Assembly (NCBI RefSeq): GCF_963678635.1
Contig: NC_087070.1
Location: forward strand, 41,359,831 to 41,423,830
Length of the DNA stretch: 64,000 bases
Source of the DNA: Symsagittifera roscoffensis
Lineage: Eukaryota; Xenacoelomorpha; Acoela; Convolutidae
Direction: 5' to 3'
Part shown: piece by piece, positions 1 through 11,845 of the stretch
Layout of the letters: each line of letters starts with the position of its first letter
Position numbering within the stretch: position 1 is the first letter of the stretch
Program-made: the position numbers and the translations under genes
Notes under the pieces: generated by a model
What the model saw: the letters and a program-made list of their open reading frames with translations, nothing else
Databases searched by the model: none
Told to the model about the DNA's origin: nothing

Positions 1-526
1 ACACACTTTCTCAGCTTGTTCAGAATGGTTTTCATGTTTAAAGCTGAAACTTTACACATTTTGAGAAAAGTGGAAAAAATAACTTTTTAGTTACAAAAAA
101 ACCATCATTTTTGTTGCAGTTTTTGAAAAAACTCAAATTTTTAAGAGAAACAAATTTTCCCAAACCTACATAATTGGGCTCCCAAAACAGTTTACTTTCA
201 TCCATTCTTCATCAAATTACCCCAATTTGTTAACCAAAATAGAGTTACTGAGCCATTTTTACCAAAAAACGTGGTTTTTCCCTGTTTTTCCCCATTTTTC
301 CCACTATAAGTCAACGCATAACAAAATTTTGGGAAAACGGAGCAAAAGTGTATCCTTAGAATTGCATTTTAGGCCCGCATGCCAATTTTTATCGAATTCT
401 ATCCCGACAATTTTGAGATCAGCACTTTTTCCGAGCAAATAGTCATACCGTTATAATTCTTTGGCCGTTCGGGGCCCCTACCCCAAACTCACTAAACAAA
501 GACGCCGAAGGCGGACGGCCACCTAG
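1..526 (+). repeat. Partial unit 0, 3' tail of family A2
   Basis: Only the last 526 bases of this unit are in view. They match the ends of the A2 units closing at 13503, 24873, 36228, 39490, 46026 and 55852, including the GC-rich end with ACGCCGAAGGCGGACGG before CCACCTAG. The palindrome and cassette lie beyond the left edge. Confidence 0.93.
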
Positions 527-2110
527 ATGTTTTTGTGGCCCCGCTTTTTAGTGACTTTTGACGAGTAGGTTCCGCTGGGGGCGGAGCAGGGGAACGCTAA
601 ACGCACTCGCAAAAAAGACCACCCTCCGGGTGCTCTTTTTTTGCTCGAAAGTCTTGTGAAACCATTTGGAACTGTAAGTATTGGAAGCAGTTACACACAA
701 AACTTTATGCATCTTTGTGATCATAGTCACAAGTGGTTTTTGACAGCTTCTATAACTCAATCTTGACATGATCTATTTCTAAAATGGCCAGAATAAAGTG
801 ATTTTACGTTTTTCAATGATTCTTGAAGAGGACTGTCTCAACGAAAACAAGTTTTCGGAAACAGTCCTGGTAACTTATTTTTGATCTCGTTTTCGAGTCT
901 ATCGACTTTCAGTCGTAATTAGTAGGCTAACAGGACCTATATTAGGTATTAAAAAGATTGAGTTTGTATCAAAAGCAAGAGATACAAAAACATGAAAAAA
1001 GTTCAAAAAATTTCAAAAATTTAAAAAATTTGAAAAAATTTTCCAAAAAACTTGATTTTTTGTTTTGTCATAAAATAACAAAAAATTGACGTAAAATGAA
1101 CTTTCAATAGTCCATTTTGACTAATTTTTACGATTCAAGCACATTTTAACTTAATAACAACATTAAAAAAACCACTGGAAAGGGTGTTTTTCAGCAAACG
1201 CCCTTTTTGACCACACCTACGAAATTCATAACTTTTCATCTAACAAATATAGAGACCTCGGGTTTTTTGCATTGTAATGGGCATACTATATACTACCTCT
1301 CGCGTGCTGAAACGAACAATTTTTCTTTTTAATTTTTCCCGCAATTTCGAATTAGGGCGTTTTTTGGCTATTTTTGGTCCTTTTGGGCGGTAAAAAGTCA
1401 AACTTAGAGACAACTGTCAAAAAATCTGTTATCACATGATAGAGTCAACATGCCATGGCGTACCAAATAGTGTCCTGATTCAGACCAAAATTGCCCTCTA
1501 ATTGTCCGTGGGGGGAGGAAATTGAAAACTTTTATTTTTGGCGGGAAAATTTGAAATTTTTCAAAAAAACATTTACTCCACAGACAACGGTTTTAAACTA
1601 ATGTTGGCATGGCACACAATTTATTGCTTCATAACTAGGGTCGATTTCTGCCGGGAACATTGATTTTTTAAAAAAATGACCAAAATTTTTGTTGCATTTT
1701 TTCAAAAAAATCAAAATTTTGAGAGAAAAAAAGTTTAAAAATCCTACATATTTAAGCTCCCCAAACTGTCTACTTTCATCCATTCCCTATCAATATAACC
1801 CATTTTCTCAACCAAAATCGAGTTATGGGGCCAAAAAGTCAAAAAACGTGAAAAAACGACATTTCACGCCCATTTTCGCCCCAAAAGTACCACACATAAT
1901 GTTTTTTCGGAAAAACGTCACAAGAGTTTTCGTCTTATCTCAAAAAGTTTCAGGGGGGTTGGCAAAATTTCAGAGAGATCTGACCTACAGTTTTCGAGAA
2001 CTTGACTTTTTCTGCAAGAAAAGAATAAAAGGTAAATGTTCCTTCGAACCGACGGGGCCCCCTTCCCCTGTCTCTACTGAACGCCGAAGCCGGATGCGGC
2101 GGCCACCTAG
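527..2110 (+). repeat. Unit 1, family B
   Basis: This is the shortest unit (1584 bp). The first bases after CTAG are ATGTTTTT. The hairpin stem has one mismatch (GACCACCC against GGGTGCTC) and a TCC loop. The palindrome is at 830-867 with left arm GGACTGTCTC. The body carries TTTGGCGGGAAA at 1537-1548, a perfect E2F-type sequence. The unit ends in the family B tail, ACGCCGAAGCCGGATGCGG before CCACCTAG. Confidence 0.93.
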
Positions 2111-3703
2111 TTGTCACTGTGGCCCCGCTTTTTTAGTGACTTTTGATGACTAGGTTCCGCGGGGGGCGGAGCAGGGGAACGCTAAAGGCACTCGCAAAAA
2201 AGACCACCCTCAGGGTGCTCTTTTTTGCTCGAAAGTCTTGTGAAACGATTTGGAACTGTAAGTATTGGAAGCAGTTACACACAAAACGTTATGCATCTTT
2301 GTGATCATAGTCACAAGTGTTTTTCGACAGCTTCTATCACTCAATCTTGACATGATCTATTTCTAAAATGGCCAAAATAAAGTGATTTTACGTTTTTCAA
2401 TGATTCTTGAAGAGGACTGTCTCAACGAAAACAAGTTTTCGGAAACAGTCCTGGTAACTTATTTTTGATCTCGTTTTCGAGTCTATCGACTTTCAGTCGT
2501 AATTAGTAGGCTAACAGGACCTATATTAGGTATTAAAAAGATTGAGTTTGTACCAAAAACATCAAAAGCAAGAGATACAAAAACATGAAAAAAGTTCAAA
2601 AAATTTCAAAAATTTAAAAAATTCGAATAAATTTTCCAAAAAACTTGATTTTTTGTTTTGTCATAAAATAACAAAAAATTAACGTAAAATGAACTTTCAA
2701 TAGTCCATTTTGACTAATTTTTACGATTCAAGCACATTTTAACTTAATAACAACATTAAAAAAACCACTGGAAAGGGTGTTTTTCAGCAAACGCCCTTTT
2801 TGACCACACCTACGAAATTGATAACTTTTTATCTAACAAATATAGAGACCTCGGGTTTTTTGCATTGTAATGGGCATACTGAAGACTACCTCTCGCGTGC
2901 TGGAACGAACAATTTTTCTCTTTAATTTTTCCCGCAATTTCGAATTAGGGCGTTTTTTGGCTAATTTTGGTCCTTTTGGGCGGTAAAAAGTCAAACTTAG
3001 AGACAACTGTCAAAAATTCTGTTATCACATGATAGAGTCAACATGCCATGGCGTACCAGATAGTGTCCTGATTCAGACCAAAATTGCCCTCTAATTGTCC
3101 GTGGGGGGAGGAAATTGAAAATTTTTATTTTTGGCGGGAAAATTTGAAATTTTTCAAAAAAACATTTACTCCACAGACAACGGTTTTAAACTAATGTTGG
3201 CATGGTACACAATTTATCGCTTCATAACTAGGGTCGATTTCTGCCGGGAACATTGATTTTTTAAAAAAATGACCAAAATTTTTGTTGCATTTTTTCAAAA
3301 AAATCAAAATTTTGAGAAAAAAAAAGTTTAAAAATCCTACATATTTAAGCTCCCCAAACTGTCTACTTTCATCCATTCCCTATCAATATAACCCATTTTC
3401 TCAACCAAAATCAAGTTATGGGGCCAAAAAGTCAAAAAACGTGAAAAAACGACATTTCACGCCCATTTTCGCCCCAAAAGTACCACACATAATGTTTTTT
3501 CGGAAAAACGTCACCAGAGTTTTCGCCTTATCTCAAAAAGTTTCAGGGGGGTTGGCAAAATTTCAGAGGGATCTGACCTACAGTTTTCGAGAACTTGACT
3601 TTTTCTGCAAGAAAAGAATAAAAGGTAAATGTTCTTTCGAACCGACGGGGCCCCCTTCCCCTGTCTCTACTGAACGCCAAAGCCGGATGCGGCGGCCACC
3701 TAG
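2111..3703 (+). repeat. Unit 2, family B
   Basis: This is a close copy of unit 1 directly behind it. It differs by nine extra bases near 2555 and by the first bases after CTAG, which are TTGTCACT. The hairpin loop is TCA with the same stem mismatch as unit 1. The palindrome is at 2414-2451. Confidence 0.93.
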
Positions 3704-5331
3704 AGGTTTTTGTGGCCCCGCTGTGTCCTTGACTCTTGACGTGTGGGTTCCGCGGGGGGCGGAGCAGGGGAACGCTTAACGCACTCGCAAAAGGAGCACC
3801 CTTCGGGTGCCCTTTTTTGCTCGAAAGTTTTCTGAAACGGTATCTGATGAGCTTTGTAAGGTGTCACAAAAACAACAACACAAAACGTTCTGTATGTGAT
3901 TAGAAAATGTCAAAAAATTTTTTTTATACTTTCAATGACTGAATCTACCCCTGATCAGTCTCTAGAGAACTCTAAACCAAAGTAACTTATGTTTTTCAGT
4001 GATTCATGAAGAGGACCGTTCCAACGAAAACAAGTTTTCGGAAACAGTCCTCATAATTTTTTTCGAGCCCATTGTCAAGTACGTCGACTTTCAATTGTGA
4101 CTTATAGCTGAATTGAACTTGGAATTTGTCCCAAAAAGGTTAAGTTTGTCTCAAATTGATTAGAAGCAAAAGAAAAAAAAACATTTTTTTATTTGGAAAA
4201 AAAAGTTGAGTCAGAAACGTGAAAAAACCCTTTTTTCAAAAGTCATAAAAAGTAGCTCCAATTGGCTTAAATCACTAGGCTACAATATATGATTCTGTTC
4301 AGAATGGTTTTCATGACCAAAGCCGTACAACTTCCATATTTAGAGAAAAGGCAAAAAAAAACAACTTTTTGGTTAACTCAAAAAGGTAGATAAATCGATT
4401 AAAGTCGACTTCAAACCTATAGGATCGAGAAGTGATCTAAATAGGGTATATATGTAGTGTCCCTGTTAGGTGACAAGCAAAAAACTGAAACAGTTTTATT
4501 GGCAACTTCCGAAATAAAGACTTTTTTTTTCGAAATTTGGCCATTTTTGTTTGTAGTAAAATAGTAGTAAAATAGCCGAGAAAAAAAAATTTAAAAACCA
4601 TAATTTTTATCCAATTTTGACGTTTAAATACTCTATACCTACTAAATTGTCTATGGCAAGCTCAAATAAGCCATAAAAATTCATTTTTTCTCACTTTTTT
4701 AAATTTTTGTTTTTTTGATGTACAATGTTGAGTCAGAAACGTGAAAAATCAATTTTTTTCAAAAAGTCAAATTAAAGTGTTCCAATCAATTTGTTTCACT
4801 AAAACACACTTTATGAACCTGTTCAGAATGGGTTTTTGGGTTAAAGCCCAAAATTCACCCATTTTGAGAAAAGTGGAAAAAACACCTTTTTAGTTATAAA
4901 AAAACCATCATTTTTGTTGCAGTTTTTAAAAAAACTCAAATTTTTGAGAAAAATTTTTTTTCTCAAACCTTTATATTTAGGCTCCCAAAACAGTCTACTT
5001 TCATCCATTCCTTGTCAATATACCCCATTTTTTGAACCAAAACAGAGTTAATAGGTGATTTTTATCAAAAAACGTGTTTTTTACCATTTTTGCCCCCCAT
5101 TTCCCTCTATAAGTCAACACATAACAAAATTTTAGCAAAACGGGGCAAAAGTGTATCCTTAGAATTTCAATACGGGGCTGCATGCAAAAAATTAGGGAAT
5201 TCTGACCTCCAGTTTTCGAGAACACGACTTATTCTGCATGAAAAGGGTAAAAGGTAATTGTTCCTTCGAACCGACGGGGCCCCTTCCCCTGTCTCTGCTG
5301 AACGCCATAGCCGGACGCGGCGGCCACCTAG
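3704..5331 (+). repeat. Unit 3, family A
   Basis: The unit starts AGGTTTTT after CTAG. The hairpin loop is TTC, and its right arm reads GGGTGCCC, one base off the usual arm. The palindrome is at 4013-4050 with left arm GGACCGTTCC, typical of family A. The body contains the two GTTGAGTCAGAAACGTG boxes characteristic of A, and it ends in the A tail (ACGCCATAGCCGGACG). Confidence 0.93.
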
Positions 5332-6970
5332 CACCAGTTATTGACCTGCGGTGCATGGGTGATTGCCGTTCAGGTTCTGATGTGTGGCCTGGGGGCCGTT
5401 GGCTTCAAGGAATGTGGAACTCGCAAAAAGGAGCACCCTACGGGTGCTCTTTTTTGCTCGAAAGTCTTGTGAAACGGTTTTGTACTGCAAGTGTTGGAAT
5501 GGATTTCACCAAACGATTTGCATCAGATTAGTCAACGACACAATCTCTTCTGACAGCTTCATTACTTGACTCGTGGCCTGCTCAACCTCCTAAACATCCC
5601 AAAACCGATGTGTTACAAGTAACTTATATTTTTCAGTGACTCATGAAGAGGACTGTTCCAACGAAAACAAGTTTTCGGAAACAGTCCCAACAATCTTTTT
5701 CGAGCCCATTGTCAAGTACGTGGACTTTCATTTGTGACTTATAGCTGAATTGGACTTGGAATTTGTCCCAAAAAGGTTAAGTTTGTCTCTAACTGATTAG
5801 AAGCAATAGAAAAAAAAGAAATTTTTTTATTTGACAAAAATAGTTGAGTCAGAAACGTAAAAAACCCTTTTTTTCAAAAGTTATCAAAAAAACTCCAAAT
5901 GGCTTAATTCACTAGGCTACAATATATGAACCTGTTCAGAATGGTTTTCATGACCAAAGCCGTAAAATTTCCGTATTTAGAGAAAAGGCAAAAAAAACAA
6001 CTTTTCGATTAACTCAAAAAGGTAGATAAATCGGGTAAAGTCGTCTTCAAACCTATAGCATCGAAAAGTGATCAAAATGGGGTATATATGTAGTGTCCTT
6101 GTTAGGTCGCATGCAGAAAACGAGAACATTTTTGTTGGCCACTTCCGAAATTAAGACTTTTTTCTTCGAAATTTGGCCAATTTTATTTGTAGTAAAATAG
6201 TAGTAAAATAGCCGAGAAAAAAAAATAGTAAAAACCACAATTTTTATCCAATTTTGACGTTTAAATACCCAATACCTACTAAAATGTCTATGGCAAGCTC
6301 AAATATGCCATCAAAAATCATTTTTTCTCACTTTTTAAAATTTTAGTTTTTTTGATATACAATGTTGAGTCAGAAACGTGAAAAAACTATTTTTTTTAAA
6401 AAGTCAAATTAAAGTGTTCCAATCAATTTGTTTCACTGAAACACACTTTATGAACCTGTTCAGAATGGGTTTGTGGGTTAAAGCCGGAAACCTTACCTAT
6501 TTTGAGAAAATTGGAAAAAAACACCTTTTTAGTTACAAAAAAACCATCATTTTTGTTGCAGTTTTTGAAAAAACTCAAATTTTTGAGAAAAAATTTTTTT
6601 CTCAAACCTTTATATTTAGGCTCCCCAAACAGTCTACTTTCATCCATTCTCTGTCAATATACCCCATTTTTTGAACCAAAACAGAGTTAAAAGGTGATTT
6701 TTATCAAAAAACGTGTTTTTTACCATTTTTGCCCCCCATTTCCCTCTATAAGTCAACACATAACAAAATTTTGGCAAAACGGGGCAAAAGTGTATCCTTA
6801 GAATTTCAATACGGGGCTGCATGCAAAAAATTAGGGAATTCTGACCTCCAGTTTTCGAGAACACGACTTATTCTCCATGAAAAGGGTAAAAGGTAATTGT
6901 TCCTTCGAACCGACGGGGCCCCTTCCCCTGTCTCTGCTGAACGCCATAGCCGGACGCGGCGGCCACCTAG
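5332..6970 (+). repeat. Unit 4, family A body with an atypical cassette
   Basis: The cassette begins CACCAGTTATTGACC, as in family D unit 27, then continues with sequence partly like A2 and partly its own. The hairpin loop is TAC, found only here. The palindrome at 5650-5687 has the intermediate left arm GGACTGTTCC. The body and end are family A. I read it as an old mosaic of a D/A2-like head on an A body. Confidence 0.9.
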
Positions 6971-8591
6971 GGGGCAGGGTTGTGTGGTCTATTCTCGACT
7001 TTAGTTATTTGCATCGCGTGGGGAAGAATACGAACAGCGCTCAACGCACTCGCAGAAAGAGCACCCTGCGGGTGCTCTTTTTGCTCGAGAACTGTAAGTC
7101 GATTTAAATCTTACATATTTCGTCCGAAATTTAACTTTTTTCTAGTTGTTCTCAGTTAAACTCCCATGATACCTCAAATTATATTCCTGGAAGGGCATTT
7201 TTATAAGTCACTCTGTGGTTCGATCAATTAACTACCAAATACGTTTTGATTTACGAAATGGACTGTTTCAACGAAAACAAGTTTTCGGAAACAGTCCAAA
7301 TTTTAAATTATGATCCCAAATACAAACAAAGAGAAATCTAATGCGTTGGTTAAACTTACAGAGCCCAGCCCATGTCTTTGTGTTTATTGACTGTTCAAAC
7401 ACATAACAACTATGTTAAAAACAATATTATTAAAATAAAAACAAAACAAATAATCGAGAAAGAAATTTAAGTTTATCAAAAAAATATGCAAAAAAAATCA
7501 CTTATTTCTTTTTTTAAATATCACAAAAACCTCATTTTGAAAAAGATGATACCTGAGAGGCCCGTTTTGACGCGTTACTACAGTTTAGGCACGTTTTGAC
7601 TTCGCAACTCACAATGATCGATTAACTTTTACGTTTGTTTTACAAACACGCTTTTTTTACCACAATCAAAATTTCATTACTTCTAAACCTCTTGAACAAA
7701 TTGATGAAAAGTTTTGCATCAAAACTAACATGTCAAGGGTTTTTGAGGTATATAAAAATTGTCTCCAGTTAAATAATGATTTTTTGGCTAATTTTTGAAA
7801 AAAAATTAAAAAATTTGACAAAAAAAATTTTTTTTTTTCAGATTTGGCGATCAAAAAGTGCCTTCTATGATGGACCAGCAAAAAATTTGTTTTTAGGTCA
7901 TAAGTTTGGCTCACTAGGGTATACAAACTGGCAAAATGTTTATAATAAAAAAGTTTACAAAAACAGTGATTTTTTGAAAAAAAAAGAAAAAAACGTAAAA
8001 AAATCAGTTTTTGGCGGGAAAATTCTCAAAAAAACAATAATCAAGTTTTCTCTCACCTTACTCCAATAAATTAATTCGGCCACGACAATCATTTTTTGTG
8101 ATCAGTAAAAATGTCGAAAAACGACCGGAACATTGACTTTTTTGAAATTTGACAAAAAACTTCAAAAAAACCGCAAAAAAACATCAAAAATCTCGAAAAA
8201 ATTGCAGAAAAATTTTGGCAAACAATACACCATTCGATTCCCTTAACTGTGCTAGTGTCCAAAAAAAACATCACTTTTTCGCATTTTCTCAACCAAAATT
8301 GATTTATTGGGGCATTTTTGAAAAAAATCGTGATTTTGACCAAAAAAAACGCCCCTTTTTCCCCAAAAAGTGCAACTCATAACATTATTTCGGAAAAACG
8401 CCGTCCCAAGTTATATCTTAGAATTTTGTCCTCTACCTACATGCAAAGTTTGAAGAAATTCTATACTGCCGTTTTCGAGAACTTGAATAATTTTTTTATT
8501 TTCCTAATTAGGTATTTTTTCTAGTTGACCGGCAAGGAAACCCTACCCTTGCCTAAAGGATTCACAAAGCCGGACCGCGACGACCACCTAG
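6971..8591 (+). repeat. Unit 5, family C
   Basis: The cassette starts GGGGCAGGGTTGTGTGG. The hairpin at 7059-7077 has loop TGC and is followed by five T. The palindrome is at 7260-7297. A 52-bp GT...AG segment (7094-7145) lies between them. The body has TATATAAAA near 7752 and an E2F-type box at 8010-8021. The unit ends in the C tail with GACCGGCAAGGAAACCC. Confidence 0.93.
8010..8021. promoter_or_regulatory. E2F-type sequence, one per B and C unit
   Basis: TTTGGCGGGAAA matches the classic E2F/DP binding sequence. It occurs once in each of the ten C units, the three B units and the B/A mosaic, about 700-760 bp after the palindrome. It is absent from A and A2 and altered in E. Binding is inference only. 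Confidence 0.4.
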
Positions 8592-10213
8592 GGGGCAGGG
8601 TTGTGTGGTCTATTCTAGTTTCAGATTATTTGCATCGCGTGGGGGCGAATACGAACAGCGCTCAACGCACTCGCAGAAAGAGCACCCTGCGGGTGCTCTT
8701 TTTGCTCGAAAACTGTAAGTCGATTTAAATCTTTTAATTTACAAATTTTATCCTAATTTTAATTTTTTTTACTAGTTGTTCTTAGTTAAACTCCAATGAT
8801 ACCTCATATCGTATTTCTGGCTGGCCATTTTTATAAGTGACTCTGTGGTTCGATCAGTTAACTACCAAATACATTTTGATTTACGAAATGGACTGTTTCA
8901 ACGAAAACAAGTTTTCGGAAACAGTCCAAATTTTTAATTTTGATCCCAAATGAAAACAAAATGAAGTCAAATGCGTTGGTTAAACTAACGGATCCCAGCC
9001 CATGTCTTTGTGTTTATCAACTGTTCAAACACATAACAACTATATAAAAACTAAGTTAATAAAAAAATAAAACAAAACAAATAATCGAGAAAGAAATGAA
9101 AGTTTATCAAAAAAATATGCAAAAAATTCGATTAATTCTTTTTTGATTAGTCTTGAAAACCTCAGTTTCAAAAATATGATACTTAAGAGGTCCGTTTTGA
9201 CGCGTTATTAGAGTTTAGGCACGTTTTGAGTTCGCAACCCACAATGAGCGATTAACTTTGATGTTTGTTTTACTAACACGGTTTTTTTCAACCACAATCA
9301 AAATTTCATTACTCTTGAACCACTTGAGTAAAATAGATGAAAATTTTTGCATCAGAACTAACTTGTCAAGGTCTATTGAGGTATATAAAAAATGTATCCA
9401 GTTAAATAGTTATTTTTTGGCTAATTTTTGAAAAAACTTAAAAAATTTGAAAAAACAATTTTTTTTTTAGATTTGGCGTTCAAAAAGTGCCTTCTATGAT
9501 GGACCTGCAAAAAATTTGTTATGAGGCCATAAGTTTGGCTCGTTAGTGTATACAAAATAGCTAATTGTTTATAATAAAAAAGTTTGGAAGAACTGTGATT
9601 TTTTGAAAAAAATAGAAAAAAACGTGAAAAAATCAGTTTTTGGCGGGAAAATTCTCAAAAAATCACAAGTCAAGTTTACTCTTTCTTTACTTCAATGAAC
9701 TAATTCGGCCACGACAATCATTTTTTGTCATCAGTAAAAATGTCGAGAAATGACCGGAACATTGACTTTTCTGAAATTTGACAAAAAAGTTCGCCAAAAA
9801 ACATCACAAATCTCGAAAAAATTGCAAAAAAAATTTTGCCAAAAAATACACCATTCGACTCCCTCAACTGTGCTAGTGTCCAAAAAAAACATCACTTTTT
9901 CTCATTTTCTCAACCAAAATTGAGTTATTGGGGCATTTTTGAAAAAAATCGTGATTTTGACCAAAAAAAAACGCCTTTTTTTCCCCAAAAAGTGCAACTT
10001 ATAACATTATTTCGGAAAAACGCCTTCCCAAGTTATATCTTAGAATTTTGTCCTCTACCTACATGCAAAGTTTGAAGAAATTTTATACTGCCGTTTTCGA
10101 GAACTTGAATAATTTTTTTCTTTTCCTAATTAGGTATTTTTTCTAGTTGACCGGCAAGGAAACCCTACCCTTGCCTAAAGGATTCACAAAGCCGGACCGC
10201 GACGACCACCTAG
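8592..10213 (+). repeat. Unit 6, family C (subtype with unit 16)
   Basis: It shares the C cassette but reads TCTAGTTTCAG where unit 5 reads TCTCGACTTTAG, and shares that variant with unit 16. The palindrome is at 8890-8927 and is fully standard. The hairpin loop is TGC. Confidence 0.93.
8890..8927. repeat. Representative 38-bp conserved palindrome
   Basis: The outer arms are GGACTGTTTC and GAAACAGTCC (10 bp, perfect). The inner arms are CGAAAAC and GTTTTCG around a 2-base AA loop, with an unpaired AA on the left side only. The same element occurs once in each of the 36 units at a spacing of 1578-1655 bp. It is the best conserved segment between families. It could form a cruciform in DNA or a 17-bp hairpin in RNA; neither is shown by the sequence. 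Confidence 0.95.
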
Positions 10214-11845
10214 TTGTCACTGTGGCCCCGCTAAGTAAGTGACTTTTTTTTGACGAGTGGGTTCCGCGGGGGGCGGAGCAGGGGAACGCTTAACGCACTC
10301 GCAAAAGGAGCACCCTTCGGGTGCTCTTTTTTGCTCGAAAGTTTTCTGAAACGGTATCTGATGAACTTTGTTAGGTGTCACAAAAGCAACAACAAAAAAC
10401 TTTCTGTATGTGATTAGAAAAGATCAAAAAAGATTTCTCATACTTTTAATGACTGAATCTACACCTGATAAGTCTCTAGAGAACTCTAAACCAAAGTAAC
10501 TTATGTTTTTCAGTGATTCATGAAGAGGACCGTTCCAACGAAAACAAGTTTTCGGAAACAGTCCTCATATTTTTTTTCGAGCACATTGTAAAGTACGTGG
10601 ACTTTCAATTGTGACTAATAGCTGAATTGGACTTGGAATTTGTCCCAAAGAGGTTAAGTTTGTCTCAAATTGATTAGAAGCAAAAGAAAAAATAAAAAAA
10701 ATTTTTATTTGGAAAAAAAAGTTGAGTCAGAAACGTGAAAAAACCCTTTATTCAAAAGTCACTAAAAGTAGCTCCAATTGGCTTAAATCACTAGACTACA
10801 ATATATGAACCTGTTCAGAATGGTTTTCAAGACCAAAGCCGTAAAACTTCCATATTTAGAGAAAAGGCAAAAAAAACACGTTTTTGGTTAACTCAAAGAG
10901 GTAGATAAATCGGGTAAAGTCGTCTTCAGACCTATAGGATCGAGAAGTGATCTAAATAGGGTATATATGTAGTGTCCCTGTTAGGTCGCATGCAAAAAAC
11001 TAGAACAGTTTTGTTGGCCACTTCCGAAATTAAGACTTTTTTTTCGAAATTTGGCCATTTTAATTTGTAGTAAAATAGTAGTAAAATAGCCGAGAAAAAA
11101 AATTGTAAAAACCATAATTTTTATTCAATTTTGACGTTTAAATACTCTATACGTACTAAAATGTCTATGGCAAGCTCAAATAAGCCATCAAAATTCATTT
11201 TTTCTCACTTTTTAAAATTTTTGTTTTTTTGATTTACAATGTTGAGTCAGAAACGTAAAAAATCAATTTTTTTCAAAAAGTCAAAATAAAGTGATCCGAT
11301 CAATTTGTTTCACTAAAACACACTTTATGAACCTGTTCAGAATGTGTTTTTGGGTTAGAGCCGAAAATTCACCCATTTTGAGAAAAGTGGAAAAAACACC
11401 TTTTTAGTTACAAAAAAACCATCATTTTTGTTGCAGTTTTTGGAAAAAATCATATTTTTGAGGAAAAAAAAATTTCTCAAACCTTTATATTTAGGCTCCC
11501 CAAACAGTCTACTTTCATCCATTTATTGTCAATATACCCCATTTTTTGAACCAAAACAGAGTTAATAGGTGATTTTTATCAAAAAACGTGTTTTTTACCA
11601 TTTTTGCCCCCCATTTCCCTCTATAAGTCAACACATAACAAAATTTTGGCAAAACGGGGCAAAAGTGTATCCTTAGAATTTCAATACGAGGCTGCATGCA
11701 AAAAATTAGGGAATTCTGACCTACAGTTTTCGAGAACAGGACTTATTCTCCATGAAAAGGGTAAAAGGTAATTGTTCCTTCGAACCGACGGGGCCCCTTC
11801 CCCTGTCTCTGCTGAACGCCATAGCCGGACGCGGCGGCCACCTAG
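10214..11845 (+). repeat. Unit 7, family A, near-identical twin of unit 21
   Basis: By eye it is almost base-for-base the same as unit 21 (32958-34589), including the rare variable window with eight T and the odd TACGAGGCTGCATGC. The preceding units differ (C here, A there), so the shared block starts at the CTAG boundary. The hairpin is at 10308-10326 with loop TTC, and the palindrome is at 10527-10564. Confidence 0.93.
10308..10326 (+). repeat. Representative GAGCACCC hairpin with T-rich run
   Basis: The stem is GAGCACCC/GGGTGCTC with a three-base loop (TTC here), followed by six T. In RNA the TTC version would also read as a C(UUCG)G tetraloop. Every unit has the hairpin about 200 bp before its palindrome. 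The stem is intact in 33 of 36 units, while the loop is TTC, TCC, TCA, TAC, TGC, GAA or CAA. In A2 units the pairing extends to 17 bp. Confidence 0.93.
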
